NCBI GenBank assembly: GCA_038503035.1
Contig: JAVSML010001163.1
Span: 501,166-565,165, forward strand
DNA length: 64,000 nucleotides
Direction: 5' to 3'
DNA from: Crocodylus rhombifer
Taxonomy: Eukaryota > Chordata > Crocodylia > Crocodylidae
Position numbers and translations under genes: made by a program. The notes beneath the pieces were generated by a model. That model saw nothing but the letters and a program-made list of their open reading frames with translations, was not told where the DNA came from and ran no database searches. This document shows, piece after piece, positions 48,661 through 60,535 of this stretch (the stretch's first letter is position 1; each line of letters starts with the position of its first letter).

Positions 48661-50037
48661 GGAGGGAAATGATCGCTGTCAGGGATGCTTTGCGGCGAAC
48701 AAAGTGGCGGCTGGCGATTGTTTGCTCTCCTGGGGAGGGCTGGGTGCAGGGCCGGGCTGGAGAGAGGCTCTGAAAAGCTTTCAACTCTGTCTTGTCATTG
48801 ATGTGTTGGCAGTAAAGGGAGGGTATTAAAAAAGGGGGGGCATTTTTTAATGAACGCGAGTAAACACACCCAAGACGTAACTCTAGATATAAGAAAAATA
48901 AAAGCAGCTGGGGGGCTCCTGAGACATTGTTTGTCTTGAAAGTGATGAGAAGAGGCACCATCAAAAGGCTTGTTTTACTACAGTCATGCTTCATTATGGG
49001 GCTGGGGAGGGGGCAGGGGGGTTCCCTACGTGACCAGGTTGCCAGAAGAGAGACCCTAACTCCTTTGCATGGCCTAACTAATCCCCAAACCCAGGCAAAG
49101 AGTAGGCAGCGAGAGAAAATGTCAGATGTGTGCATGGGACGCCCGGCTGACTCTCCTAGGCTGGGCCTTTGCTTCCACAAGGTTTGAAGCTGTCTGCCCA
49201 GGAGAAACCCCTCGGGGAGCTTGTCCACATGTGTGGAAGGTCCGGTCCTGACCACAGCCCTACTGAACGTCAGCGCCCTTCTCCCTCTTCCCCCATCATA
49301 CCTCGACCTCCATTTGCTCCGAGGTGACCATCAAACCAATTGCAGCCGAAACCAAACTGTCGGCAGTGGGTTTTTTGTGCGCTTCACTTTAGCGAGCCAG
49401 CTAAATCTTGGGAAATTCACGCTGGGTGCCCCTTACCTGGCTGTGAGAAGAGCAGAGGCTAATGCTAGGCACGAAATGTGTCTGAAAATGTGCTTGATCC
49501 TTTCAACTCGCTGGGGGTTTTGTTTGTTTTGTTTTTTTAAGGGATCAGATTCCTTTAAAGGGGCAAAAGTGGAGCGACTAGGAACACGCGAAGTGCAGCC
49601 CCCCCAGAAGAGAGCTCCAAGTTAATCCCTTTCTAGTCGTTAAGATTTAGCCTTCTTCGCAAATTCTCTACGAGTCTCTTAAAAAAAAAAGTCTGTTAGT
49701 AAATCATCACCTTATCCCTACTCTATGGACTCTCTTCTGTTGCCTTTTACTCATCTAATCTACCAGAAATTCAGTTTGTTTGTTTTTTCCTCAACATGTT
49801 GGGCCAAATTCTGCTTCTTTTTTTTTTTTTTTGTAGTACCACAACGAAAATCCAGGGGAATTTCAGTGAAATCACTGACGTTATTCCAGATTGATACCAG
49901 AACAGAATTTGTCTCATGACTTTAGACCTAGGCACATGCTTTGGTGCCCTAACACGGCTCTCAGGTAAGCATTAAAACCTTCCCTATCAGATGTTGCAAT
50001 ACTGCCTTTTTCCAGATGGTTTAAAATCCCTCCAATA

Positions 50038-50219
50038 CAGTGGTTTTCAGCCTGTGGCCTGTGGACCCCTGGGGGTCTGCAGACTGTCTAATGGGTCCAC
50101 CGCAGATGACTATGATGAATCAAGCATGTGAATGCCCACACTTACCATTCAAAGGGATCCGCACCTCCGTTCAAAATTTTTGCAGGGGTCCACAAATGAA
50201 AAAAGGTTGAAAACCATTG
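50038..50219. mobile_element. hAT (Charlie/MER5-like) non-autonomous element
   Basis: A 182-bp element with CAGTGGTTTTCAGCCTGTGG at the left and AAAGGTTGAAAACCATTG at the right, inverted copies of each other. The inside contains 'gtggacccctgggggtctgcagac' and 'gcaggggtccacaa'. Candidate 8-bp target duplication CTCCAATA / CTCTTAGA is decayed (5 of 8 match). Confidence 0.82.
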
Positions 50220-53200
50220 CTCTTAGAAGTTGGTCCAGGGGGCTGATCAAGAAGCTGCTAACTTGTGTGTGGATTGGAGAACTTACTTTGTGGTTTAAAA
50301 AACTTCATTTTCCTCCTGTGTTTTAAAACCGGAAGGCTCAATGTGGTGTAATGGGATTTTTTTTTTCTCTCTTCACCTCCGTTGAAGTCAGGAAAATGAA
50401 GTAGCTGAGAGAAAAGGGGTTGTCATTTTCTGTTACCCAGCAATCCATCATATGGCATTAGACAATTAGCAATAAAATGGTTCAAGGGCTCCGCTGATGC
50501 GAGTAGGTCATAGAGGCCCTTCTGAATATCAGAGGTGAGAAATGTTCTGTATTAGGGTTATTCAGTAGCTGGCCTCAATGAATCACAGCACTTCAGTTTT
50601 CTTTCCATTTGCTCTCTGTTATCTTTAGCCTTTAAAACAAAATACAAAAAAACCCCAAACCTCTAGACTAGTTTCTCTTAATAGGCATGTATCTTATTAA
50701 GGAGAGGGGCTAAATAAATAAATTCCTAACTCTCTTACATATGTATGCTGCTGCAAGGAGTTTGTTTGGCTAGACAAAGCTGCCTGTGTGTAAATTCAGA
50801 TCCCAGTGAGGAGCCCTTGCTTGTTAAATGTAAGTGTCATATTTAGAAAACTGTCTTTAAAAAAAAAAAAAAAATCCTGGTTTCTGCTTCATCTTTGCCA
50901 ATTCTCCCACCCGCCTTCATCACCAGGATGAACCTGTCTGCAAACTGTGGGGCACTTAACCGGCTTTGGTTTAGCATTTAAGTTTTTCTCCACTCCATGT
51001 TAATATTTGGCATGAAAACAGAAGGTGGGAGGGGATGGGAGAGCTTTGGGTTTACTCTGTTGCAGATCCCCTGTATGGGGGAGGGGGGGAAACAAGCCCT
51101 CTGCTAGTTCCTCCTGATGGCCAAGTGGGGCTGTAGCCAAGAAAGCTCCGATCTGAAAGGTTCAGATTTACTGCAAGAAGACACTGCTGAGAGACAGAGA
51201 CGATGCAATCCACCTCTCATGATATATAGAGCCAAGGGGAGGTATAAATACACTCCACTTCCCTGCCCCCCCCCCCTTTAAAAAAAAGACAAACACCCAG
51301 GATCCTGTCTCTGGCTGGCTTGCAGCAAGGCGCCCTCATAAAAGCTAAGATAAACAGTTTATCAGCAGATGAATGCACCAGCCCCGTGCCAAAGACAAAA
51401 GTCTATACCTTAGGAAAAATGCTGGAGCAAACGGAGAATGGGCCGAGCATCTGGGTGGCATGGTATTTTAAGAGCAGGAATGAGACAGGATGAGAAAAAT
51501 GGAATGAGCCTGCAAGAACCCTGCAAGCTGTTTTCTTTGATAGCTGTGTGCATTAGCAAGAGTTGATCTGTCGCCTTTGCATTTAAGCCCTTGTTAGAGA
51601 GGCCTGCGAAGTAAGTGACACTGGGGGGAGGGTCTCCTCCTTTTTGTATTTTCATTGCTTTGATTCATTAGTCATCTCAGAATTTACTCAACTCTAAAGC
51701 ATTCGTCTTGGAGCTTAGTTTCAAAATGTTATTTATACACCATTTATCACTGCAGATGCAGGTTCTCTGCCAGAACCATCCATCTATGTCTGCGCTCCAT
51801 TGGGATTGCAAAGCAGAATTTTTTTCTCTGAAATACCCTTACCCTTTGCAAAGGATGATATTCACAATTGCTTACTTCAGTGCTAGGCCATCGCCTACTA
51901 GCTAATTCATTGACAGCATCCTCTTACTAGGAAAATCTGTGTGAATCTAGAAAACCTAGAGGCCCTTGAGGGAGTTGCACCATATTTTCAAAGGTGCTCC
52001 TCCATCTTTCGAGCTAACCTCAGCCTGAAAGATCCATCTTGAAAACTGCATTTTTTTTGCTTTTTTGGAAAATGAATCACTAAAGAAGGATGGTCTGAGG
52101 GCTTCACACTGGGTTTGAGACTTGAAAGGATTTGGGTTGCGTCCCTGGGTTGACCACAGATTCCCTACATGGCAGTCTGCAAATTGCTTCCTCTCCCCTG
52201 TGCCTTGATTGTAGAACAGGGATAACTTCTCCCTGCCGTCCAAGCCTGGAGAAAGGTAAAATACATTATCAGTAATAATAATAATGGCAGTGCCAGTTCA
52301 GATGGGAGATGTTGCTGGACTGTGGATCTAAATATTTAAATAAATGCAGATAGTTAAAATGTTTCTTTTTATGCATTGTGCTGTTGACTAATATTTTAGT
52401 ACAGTACACAAATAGCACTTTTCATCTTCGAAGTGTTTTGGAGACATCCTCTAACTAAACTTTACAGTGTCTCTGTGATGCTGGCACCTGATATTGTTCC
52501 CATTTTAAAGATGGATAAAGCCATTACATGGCTTGTCCAAGGCCATAAAAAGGAATTTAAAATAAGTCACACATAAGACTGGTTCCATTGACTAAAACAG
52601 TAGACTGTGTTGGCAGTATAACTTTTATATAGGCCTATAACATACTGTCGCCATACTCCCAGAAAAGAGGTTTTTTAAAAAGAAATACTGAAAAGTGATA
52701 AGTAGAACAGAAGGCCTGTTTGAATAACCTTAGAGAAAATAGCAACAGGGAAAAAATATTCATGGGTATGATCTTCAGCTTGTGTTCTGAGTCAGCATTG
52801 TGTCCAAATACTGCTGGATCTTTCAAGGTCCATCAGGTACCCCAGTTTTACAGCAGTGCAACTCCACTGGTATCAGTTGGATTACTATTTCTGATTTACA
52901 TTTAGCATGAACTGGTATAAAACAGGCCTTTATTCAAAGCAGCCATTGAAGTCAGGCAGTGGATGTTGCACTGGCTCCTACATGTGTTGCCAAATCAGCG
53001 GCAAGGTACGATTCAGAAGGCCAAGTGAGATTGGAGTGGACTTGATGGACTGGGTCCTTTATTAAGATACAGGCAGCACAGCCCCTCCGGACTAGTCTCC
53101 AGAGCAGTGCGTTAGAAACATGCGCCCTGGCAGTCAGAAATGTGACGGTGTAGAAATGGCACCTTAACACTGAACACATTGGCTCCCCGTGTGTCTTGCA

Positions 53201-54539
53201 AGTTGTATTTGCGTTGTTTACTGAAAAAACACATTTTTACTACCGTCAACACTCCAGAGCCAATAAAGCTGTGGTGGAGAGAGTTGCATTCTCCTCCGTC
53301 TCGCACATCACTGCCAACAGACCCGCCAGCACAGATCCCTGGAGCCTTCTAGCCTGTTTCCCCATCTCTGGGGTTGACACCACACACAGTCTGAACACAG
53401 TTTTCCTCGGAGCACTAGTTACTGATGGCACAAGCCGTTTTCAGCAAACCCCAGAATAGAACAGCTCAACATAAATCCGGCAGCTTGCTTTTCCCTGCCC
53501 CAGGGGCTTCCAGGCAGAGGCTCCCTGCTCCTGGTAACTCTTCCCCAGTCCCTCTAATAAGCTGTCCACCTGGGAGTCCTCCTGCTACAGGAACCAGCCT
53601 ATTTCCTCTAGCTTTCCCCTTCTTCAGCTGAGCTCTTTCAGGCTTTACAGGAATCAGGTGCTCATCAGAAAATCACCCGATCCCTTGCAAACTACCAGGC
53701 CCCAATCTGTTCTGAACAGGGCTGTGCTCTTGGCCCCCCTGCCCTAAGAGGCAGGTATGCCCAGTTACAGTCCCATCCTCCATGTAACTGTACTCGCAGG
53801 GGTCAAGTCTGAGAGTCTGCAGGTGCTGGATCAACCCACCTTCTGATTCAAAAATCTTAATTATACCAGTGGGCATGAAGCAGGGGCAGGCCATAGCTGC
53901 TTCCCTTTCAGAAGGGAAGTGTGTAGCATGAGTGGTTAGGAGAAAAGTATTTGGTTTTTTTACTCCTGCACTGAATTGATTTTAACACGTAAGTTACTGC
54001 AAGGACAGAAGTGTGGAATCTGTTTTTCTCATCGCACCTTGTTCCCAGTTTATTTCAGTCATTTGTACCATCTCGGTTCTCTGCTCGAAACACCGTGGTT
54101 TTTAAAATGACTGTAAAGTACTTTTGCCGGTGTACATTTTCTTGGACTGATGTCTGTAACAAAAAGGACTCCTCTTACACTTGCAATGAGATCTGCCCTT
54201 GCCTTCATTGGCAGAAGGGTCTAAGTCAACAGTCAAGCCAGCCTCTCAGAAATCCTTTGCAAAGAAATGCAAATGTATGACATATTCACGACCTGTGCAG
54301 GAGTCATGAAATGGCTTATCTATGAGTGTGTGAAATGGCAGGCATGGGTATTCTCAGGAATGGTGACACAGGTATACATGTGGACAGATCACGGGCACAA
54401 CTCGTTTATGGGAATTGTGCAATAGAAAATAATGCATTAAAAATGCACCTTGTTACTTAGCCATGGGAGGCATGGGATGACTTAACATTTGTGCCTGTGT
54501 ACTCATATTTATGTGAGTTTACATACTAGAGGCAAGGAT

Positions 54540-54660
54540 TTCTTAGGGTGGTATTTTTTACTGGACTAACAATGCAGTTGGGATAAAGTTAGACAAGCTT
54601 TTGAATGCAAGACATCCTTCATCTAGTCTCTTCACTGTGTAACTTTATAGGTTACCTGCA
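54540..54660 (+). repeat. Unnamed interspersed repeat, copy 3
   Basis: GGTATTTTTTACTGGACTAA, then GTTAGACAAGCTTTTGAATG, shared with copies at 2685-2765 and 28808-28890. Confidence 0.6.
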
Positions 54661-56982
54661 GCATACTGTGCTTGCTAAAATCAGAGGGGGAAAAAATGCA
54701 AAAAAACTAAAATGAAACACAAACATGGTTGAGCTGGGTCTGGCTATCTACTCTGTTGCTGTATCTATATTACTGTTGCATAAAGAAACTATAACTATGA
54801 TCTTGGGCCACCATCAGAAGTAAGCTAATTGCATAAAGCACTTTCTCACTGGAGAAAATAACTCTTTGCTCACCATTCAGCTATTCATCTATCATTTGGC
54901 ATGCAGATTCAGTGGGCCCAAGTCAGGACATCACGGTACCCCCCATGTTTTCTGCAATTTAGGCAGAAAAGGTTGGATATATGCAGACCTTGAGGGAAGC
55001 AACATCCTGCTCAGTGCAGCTTTGGCATGAGAACTTGTTGGATGTGTCCATGAGTCTAACTGCTAACAGGGCAGCAATAGTACCGGTATTTAAGATCTGA
55101 AGTGCCAGATTCTCAATTGCTATGAATAGCAAAAATCAATGCCAATTTATGCCAGCTGGAGATCTGGCCTGATCTCTTTACAAGACTGATTCTAGAAGTA
55201 GCTGTGTCTATGTGCAGTAGCTTGAACTGTATGAATCTTGGCACTTTCCATTCAAATAGGATACAGCAACATTTTATGTCTTGGCTTCTTGTCGTGTTCA
55301 TACCCCTGGTGTTTCACTTTAGCTGTGCTGATCATTTATAGGAAAACCTAAAGTGGGCGCAAACCATTGCTGAAAGTTGAGATCCTGCATGCCAAGCTTC
55401 AGTCATGAGCAATGTTATTTTCTAGGGGTTGGTGGGGGGAGATGCTGGGAAACCACCTAATAAAATTCTGGCTGACTGTTACTACTAATGGTGGCAGCAG
55501 GTGCGACTGAACCCTGCCTGCCATGTAGATCCAGAGTGTTTTGCCTTCTCTTTATTCTCAGTTATTTCTATATCGGTTGTAGAGCTTTCTACCTGTAGGC
55601 AGCACCTAAGCGAAAGTAAGGGGACATCCTCAGTGTGGTGTCGAGCCTAAATTTATGAAATAAAAGATAACTGGACACGAAAACAAGACATTTGACAAAA
55701 TGGGGATTGTTGTCCCGTGTATAGTACATGCCCTTGGAAGAGTAGTTTTCAAAAAATGTAACCTTTTCAAAAGAGCGCATGTGATTTATAAGCCTAAATC
55801 TCAATTTCACAAGTGACTTGGGTACTTAAAGAGTCCCACGAGAGACAGGCTCCAAGAACTAAACTTCTAAGAACAGGACTTGGGCGCTTCTGGAAGTCTT
55901 GCACCACATCTTAGCAGGGGGCACTGCCGTTCATCTTTATAATATCACTGCAAGGGCCAGATTTCTCTGGTGCTTCTTAGTAATTACTCTGCAGTGGTGA
56001 AACAGCACTCAGGATCACTTTGTAATGGTACTATCCCTGCACAGCACATTGACCCTGGCTTGCTCGCCGTTTTCTGTGTTGACAGTACCTATAACCTTCC
56101 TCTGCTCCCCTTACAGAAAAGTCCTATGGAATTAATAGGAAATTTTAACCCTTTCCATCAGCTTTTTTTTTTTTTTACCCACAGAGACTTTAATAAAATA
56201 TTATAGCCCTCTCTATAAACTTGATAGCAGCTCATTTAAAAAAAAAATGCTACAGACAAGGTTTTCACCCCCTCATCAGCTCTGAAGACTTCACGAGGGT
56301 TTTTCTTTGGCTCCATCTACCAGTACAAGAGGGCTCCTCTCTCCCAGACTTTCTTTTCCTATTTATGCGTTTACAAAAACCAGAGGGGGGGGGTAGCTAC
56401 GTCTTCCACATTGTTTCAAGGTTTGCCAGTTGAAAAAAAAAGAAGGGGAGGTAGGAAACAAACATTTCGGGTTTGTTTTTAACTTCCACAGCCTCCTGCA
56501 GAGCTGTTGGGTTGTCTTTTATTATTATTAGTTGTTGTTAATTGTTGTCGGCGCGGTTATTTCTGTGTCCTCGGGACGCAGGGAGCGGAGCTCCCCGGCG
56601 CACCACGGGCGCGGGCACGGAGGGGGAGCGGAGCTGCGCGGGCGGCGGCGGCGGCGGCGGCTCCCCCCGCGGCCAGCAGAGGGCTCGCGCCGCCCGGTGC
56701 ACGGCAGGAGCCGGGCCGGCGGGGGAGGCGGTGCCGCGCGGGCCCTGCCGGGCTCCCGGCCAGCGGCAGCGCTCAGTAGCAATTGCATCACGGCCCCCAG
56801 CAGCCAGGTAGCGCTGAGCTGGGCGAGCAGATCAATAAGTCCATCAATAAATGTCGGGGGGCAGAAAGGGGGGGCCCTCCGCTTTGCCCAGCTGCAGCCA
56901 GGCCTGCCTGGGGGTGGCGCGGCTGCACGCGGGGGGCCTCCCGGGGAGAGGAGCATCCCCCGCGGGCTGCGGGGCGGGTGCG

Positions 56983-57030
56983 TGCGTGCGTGTGCATGTG
57001 CGTGTGTGTGCATGTGCGTGTGTGGGGTTT
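56983..57030. repeat. GT/GC-type microsatellite in NOG 5' region
   Basis: Alternating TGCGTGCGTGTGCATGTGCG and GTGTGTGTGCATGTGCGTGT repeats followed by a T-run (57029-57038). Short alternating purine-pyrimidine tract, potentially Z-DNA forming. Confidence 0.85.
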
Positions 57031-57495
57031 TTTTTTTTGCATGGAAGGGGGGGTGAGCAGAGAGTCGGTGGTTTCCATGGTGATGGAGCTGAAAGTGCAG
57101 GAAATTTAAAGGCTTTGGATCCTTGCAAAGCAGACAAACTGGTGCCAACGTGCGCGGCCGCCGTGCAGAGCGGCGGAGAGGAGCCCGCGAGAGGAGCCCG
57201 GCCGGGAAGCATTTGCAAAAAAGGGAAGAGCTGGGGCGGTGGTGGAGGTGGGGGGGGAGAAAAAGCAAAAAAGCCAAAACAAAAAAAAAAACCGAGGACC
57301 CCCCCACCACCACCCACACCCGTCCGGCCGCCGCCGCGTGCCGCAGCAGCCCGGGCCGGAGCCCGCTGGCGGGCGGCGCCGGAGGAGAGGCGCGGGGGGG
57401 AGCCTTGTTGGGGGGCCGGGGGCGCCCCGTCGGGACGGGCGGCCCGGCTCTCCCCCCCCGGCCGCGGTGGCGGATGCAGTTGGCTGCCCCCGAGC

Positions 57496-58167
57496 ATGGA
57501 GCACTCCCAGTGCCTGGCCACCATCTACGCCTTGGCGGTGCTGCTGGGGCTCCGCATGGAGCAGGGCGCCTGCCAGCACTACCTGCACATCCGCCCGGCG
57601 CCCAGCGACAACCTGCCCCTGGTGGACCTCATCGAGCACCCGGACCCTATCTTTGACCCCAAGGAGAAGGATCTTAACGAGACCTTGCTCAGGAGCCTCC
57701 TGGGCGGGCACTTCGACGCCAACTTCATGGCCACCGCCGTGCCCGAGGACCGGCTCGGCGGCGACGACCTGGCCGAGCTGGACTTGCTGCTGCGGCAGAG
57801 ACCCTCGGGGGCGATGCCCAGCGACATCAAGGGGCTGGAGTTCGCCGACGGGCTGCAGCCGGGCAAGAAGCACCGGCTGAGCAAGAAGCTGCGCAGGAAG
57901 CTGCAGCTGTGGCTCTGGTCGCAGACCTTCTGCCCCGTGCTCTACACCTGGAACGACCTGGGCAGCCGCTTCTGGCCGCGCTTCGTCAAGGTGGGCAGCT
58001 GCTACAGCAAGCGGTCGTGCTCCGTGCCCGAGGGCATGCTGTGCAAGCCGGCCAAGTCCGTGCATTTGACCATCCTGCGCTGGCGGTGCCAGCGGCGGGC
58101 CGGGCAGCGCTGCGCCTGGATCCCCATCCAGTACCCCATCATCTCGGAGTGCAAGTGCTCGTGCTAG
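57496..58167 (+). CDS. NOG: Noggin, secreted BMP antagonist
   Basis: Single-exon, 223-residue protein. ATG at 57496 has a strong Kozak context (A at -3, G at +4). Residues 1-26 are a hydrophobic signal peptide ([17 protein letters not shown]). The mature start [20 protein letters not shown] carries the BMP-contacting 'clip'. N61-E-T is the N-glycosylation site. [12 protein letters not shown] (124-135) is the heparan-sulphate-binding basic patch that limits diffusion. Nine cysteines from C146 to C223 form the C-terminal cystine knot and the dimer bond, ending in CKCSC. Noggin dimers sequester BMP2/4/7 and GDF5 outside the cell during neural induction, somite, joint and skeletal patterning. Human noggin is 232 residues; the shortfall is the Gly/Ala-rich insert after PEDR, also absent in birds. 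The reading frame continues open upstream to 56851, but that is GC-rich 5' UTR, not protein. Confidence 0.97.
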   Translation: MEHSQCLATIYALAVLLGLRMEQGACQHYLHIRPAPSDNLPLVDLIEHPDPIFDPKEKDLNETLLRSLLGGHFDANFMATAVPEDRLGGDDLAELDLLLRQRPSGAMPSDIKGLEFADGLQPGKKHRLSKKLRRKLQLWLWSQTFCPVLYTWNDLGSRFWPRFVKVGSCYSKRSCSVPEGMLCKPAKSVHLTILRWRCQRRAGQRCAWIPIQYPIISECKCSC

Positions 58168-58420
58168 GGGCGCGCCGCCCGCGCTGTCATGCACTGTACC
58201 GTGTAGGAGAATGTATATGTGTGCGTGTGTGTGTGTATATATGGCAGCCTTCTCGTTGACTATTAAAAAAGGTCAGTATTACCCCGGCAAGTCCTCCGCG
58301 TCCGCTGTATGTTTGTGAGCTCCGGGTCCTGGCTCGGGGCTGCGTGCTCCCCGCGCGGAAGTGCGTGGGTGACTTTATTTTTTAGTATTATTATTATTAT
58401 TTTTAATTTAATAAAAGGTG
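58168..58420 (+). other. NOG: NOG 3' UTR
   Basis: Follows the TAG. It contains CATGCACTGTACCGTGTAGG and a short GT/TA alternating tract (58212-58243), then AT-rich sequence leading to the poly(A) signal at 58410. The length is inferred from that signal. Confidence 0.7.
58410..58415 (+). terminator. NOG: NOG poly(A) signal
   Basis: AATAAA in 'tttttaatttaataaaaggtgttttggggg', about 245 bases after the stop. The immediately following GT/G-rich stretch fits a downstream cleavage element. Confidence 0.65.
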
Positions 58421-58550
58421 TTTTGGGGGGGGGGGATTTTTTTTGATAAAGGAGAAGTTTTTGAAGCGCTCTGCCGCTGCACGTGTGTGCGCGCAGGGGG
58501 ATGGGGGGGTTATTTTCTTTCTGACGGACTTCAGGGCTTAAAAACACCCC

Positions 58551-58600
58551 CACGCACGCGCGCACACACGCACGCACACACACACACACACACACACACA
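58551..58600. repeat. CA/CG microsatellite
   Basis: CACGCACGCGCGCACACACG followed by an uninterrupted CACACA run to 58600. Confidence 0.95.
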
Positions 58601-60417
58601 GAAGCGGATGAAGGCTTTGATGGCTGTCAAGGAAGAGTGGCTTTATTCTCGCTGCCCCCGTAGTCCAGGGCCAGCGCGTGATTAAGAGTCGCCCGCTAAA
58701 AGCCGAGCTGGGCTGCTTGTGTGCGCTCCGTGGCCGGGTCCCCCCCCCCCGCGTGCCCGGCGCGTGTCCCCGCCGCGCGCGGGCGCTCCGCCGTGCCCGG
58801 CCTGGGAGGCAGCACGTGCTCCCTGCCCCCGGGCCGCCCCTCCACGTGCTGCAGCCGGGGCTGGCTTTCCCTTGCAGCCAAAAGCCCCGTCTTCAGTCTT
58901 CCCCCTGCCAGGCGCGGGGGGCCTGCTCCTGTCCCTGCCCAGCGCCCCGCCGCCGCGCGGCTTCTCACCACCCCCCCACCAAAAAAAGAGAAGCAAGCCC
59001 CGGAGATCTGGGGACATTTGGGGTATTCATTAACCTCGCGAAGAGGAACAGCGCATTATTACTCACCTCGGAGGCGCCCTGCCCCCGACACTATCTGAGG
59101 GTTCATTGTAAAAGGATTAAAAGTTAAAGACCTTCATCTTATGATTCTTTCATTTAATCTTCGTGGCGCCTGAAAGACATGCTGAATGGATGATCACATT
59201 TAAAATATTCCCAATGTCGGCTACCTTCGGACTCCGGGGCAGGGCAAACACACGTAATGCATTTCTAGAAGAAAGGGGATATTGAGGTGTTTTAAAGTTT
59301 TGCTGAACCGCCGGCCCCATGTCTATTTGTTAGGTTCTGACAAATACCCAAATAACATTGAAATCAGCCATTCATCACAGATGAATTTATGCAAAACCTG
59401 CGCCCAGGGCCAATATTTTTTTAGACACAGTTTCACTTGCAAAAAAAAGCACAAAAAAAAAAACCAAAAGCAAGAGTTTTTCATGACGGGTAAACACGAG
59501 AATTATGTGAACAGAAACTATTTCATGCTGGGATGGCAGCCAGGGACTTGGGAATGTCAACAAAAGTTCCCCGAAGGTTGAACATGTCACTGGATTACAA
59601 TAAGACGTACTTTCCCCTGTTAGCAAAACTCACTGAAGGAATATTCCCACTAGCTCCCTTCTCTTCTCACCCAGTCATGCCGAGGTCTGCAATCGCTGCT
59701 CTCACTGCTGGGACTTCATGCAGACACTGCATCTGATTCTTGGTTAAAGGTTTAAAATGCCTCTGCCTACCTGTGTGTGCTACATGCATGTTATTTTTAA
59801 CCTGACTGTATTCCTGCAATCAGTGAGCAGATATAGCATATATTATATATTCCTTCTTATTAATAGCTCCCTATTATTAATAAACTCTTGGGGTGTTATA
59901 TCCAAGAAAAGCAAAAAGATGCATTTCCACAGTTCATCCTGTTTGTTTACTGTTTGCTTCCCTTCCCCCCACTTTTTTTTTCTTTCTTGGTCCTGTCAAC
60001 CCATCAGCTGGCAGAATAAAAACAGAAAAGGGGGAGGAACGGGCTAGTCTGTCAGGTTTGCTTTCTTACTCTCTTGCCTGACTGTTGAAATATCTGGCTT
60101 TTAGGGGAAGTACTCTGAATCCTAGCAAATAAGCTAACTCAAAACTTGCTGATGAAGACTGCCAACTTTTTCTTGACAGTCGAGTCTATAACGTGCTTTT
60201 AAACCTGACTTGGGCATCCTCCCAACTGAAACCAAGACTTTATAGAACAATTAATTTGCATGGTGGGTGCCATTCATGGGGGGTACCCTGAAAGTGTCTT
60301 TACAAGGGGTGTTGTAAGCAAATAAACCAGAGACCGCTGAAGGGGAGATTTAAGCTATGACTCCCTTTCCTCTCTCACATTTGTACTCTCTCAAAGCACT
60401 ATGGAGGATTAAAGAAA

Positions 60418-60535
60418 GAGACTGGGACTCTATTCCCAGCTCTGCCACAGTCCTCCTGAGTGACCTTGGGTGAGCTGCTTAATCTCTCAGTTGTGACATC
60501 TGCAAAATGGGGTGAGACTCCTTCCTTCCAACCCT
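60418..60535 (+). repeat. MIR-type SINE
   Basis: 'gagactgggactctattcccagctctgccacagtcctcctgagtgaccttgggtgagctgcttaatctctcagttgtgacatctgcaaaatgggg' matches the MIR core and 3' part in order. It is the clearest MIR copy in the window. Confidence 0.85.

Larger units (their letters stand above)
45449..56560. other. ANKFN1-NOG intergenic DNA, part 2
   Basis: No protein gene found. The stretch holds a MIR-like remnant (46560-46690), a GC-rich island (47880-48660), a hAT element (50038-50219), poly-C and poly-A/T runs (49812, 50857, 51266), a copy of the dispersed repeat (54540-54660) and unique-looking DNA. Being next to NOG, it is the likeliest place for NOG enhancers, but none can be assigned from a single sequence. 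Confidence 0.65.
56565..58240 (+). promoter_or_regulatory. NOG: NOG CpG island and promoter/5' UTR region
   Basis: Dense CpG sequence starts near 56570 and runs through the whole NOG coding exon. No classical TATA box is evident; a weak TTTAAA is at 57105-57110. Within it are two direct ATCAATAA copies at 56831-56838 and 56843-56850, a GT-rich run (56983-57030) and an A-run (57281-57290). Noggin genes in other vertebrates also have a CpG-island promoter. The transcription start cannot be fixed from sequence alone. Confidence 0.75.

Noticed and set aside
47902..48773. 279- and 165-codon open frames in the GC island
   Set aside because: Composition is Gly/Arg/Pro/Ala-rich in every frame, as expected of CpG-rich DNA. 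There are no domains, and part is a degenerate tandem repeat.
56528..58194. Long antisense open frames opposite NOG (226, 263 and 362 codons)
   Set aside because: They are shadows of the GC-rich NOG exon and promoter, with no independent protein features.
58678..59127. 150-codon open frame downstream of NOG
   Set aside because: It is located in the GC-rich shoulder of the NOG island, with overlapping frames on both strands of similar composition. There is no evidence of a gene.
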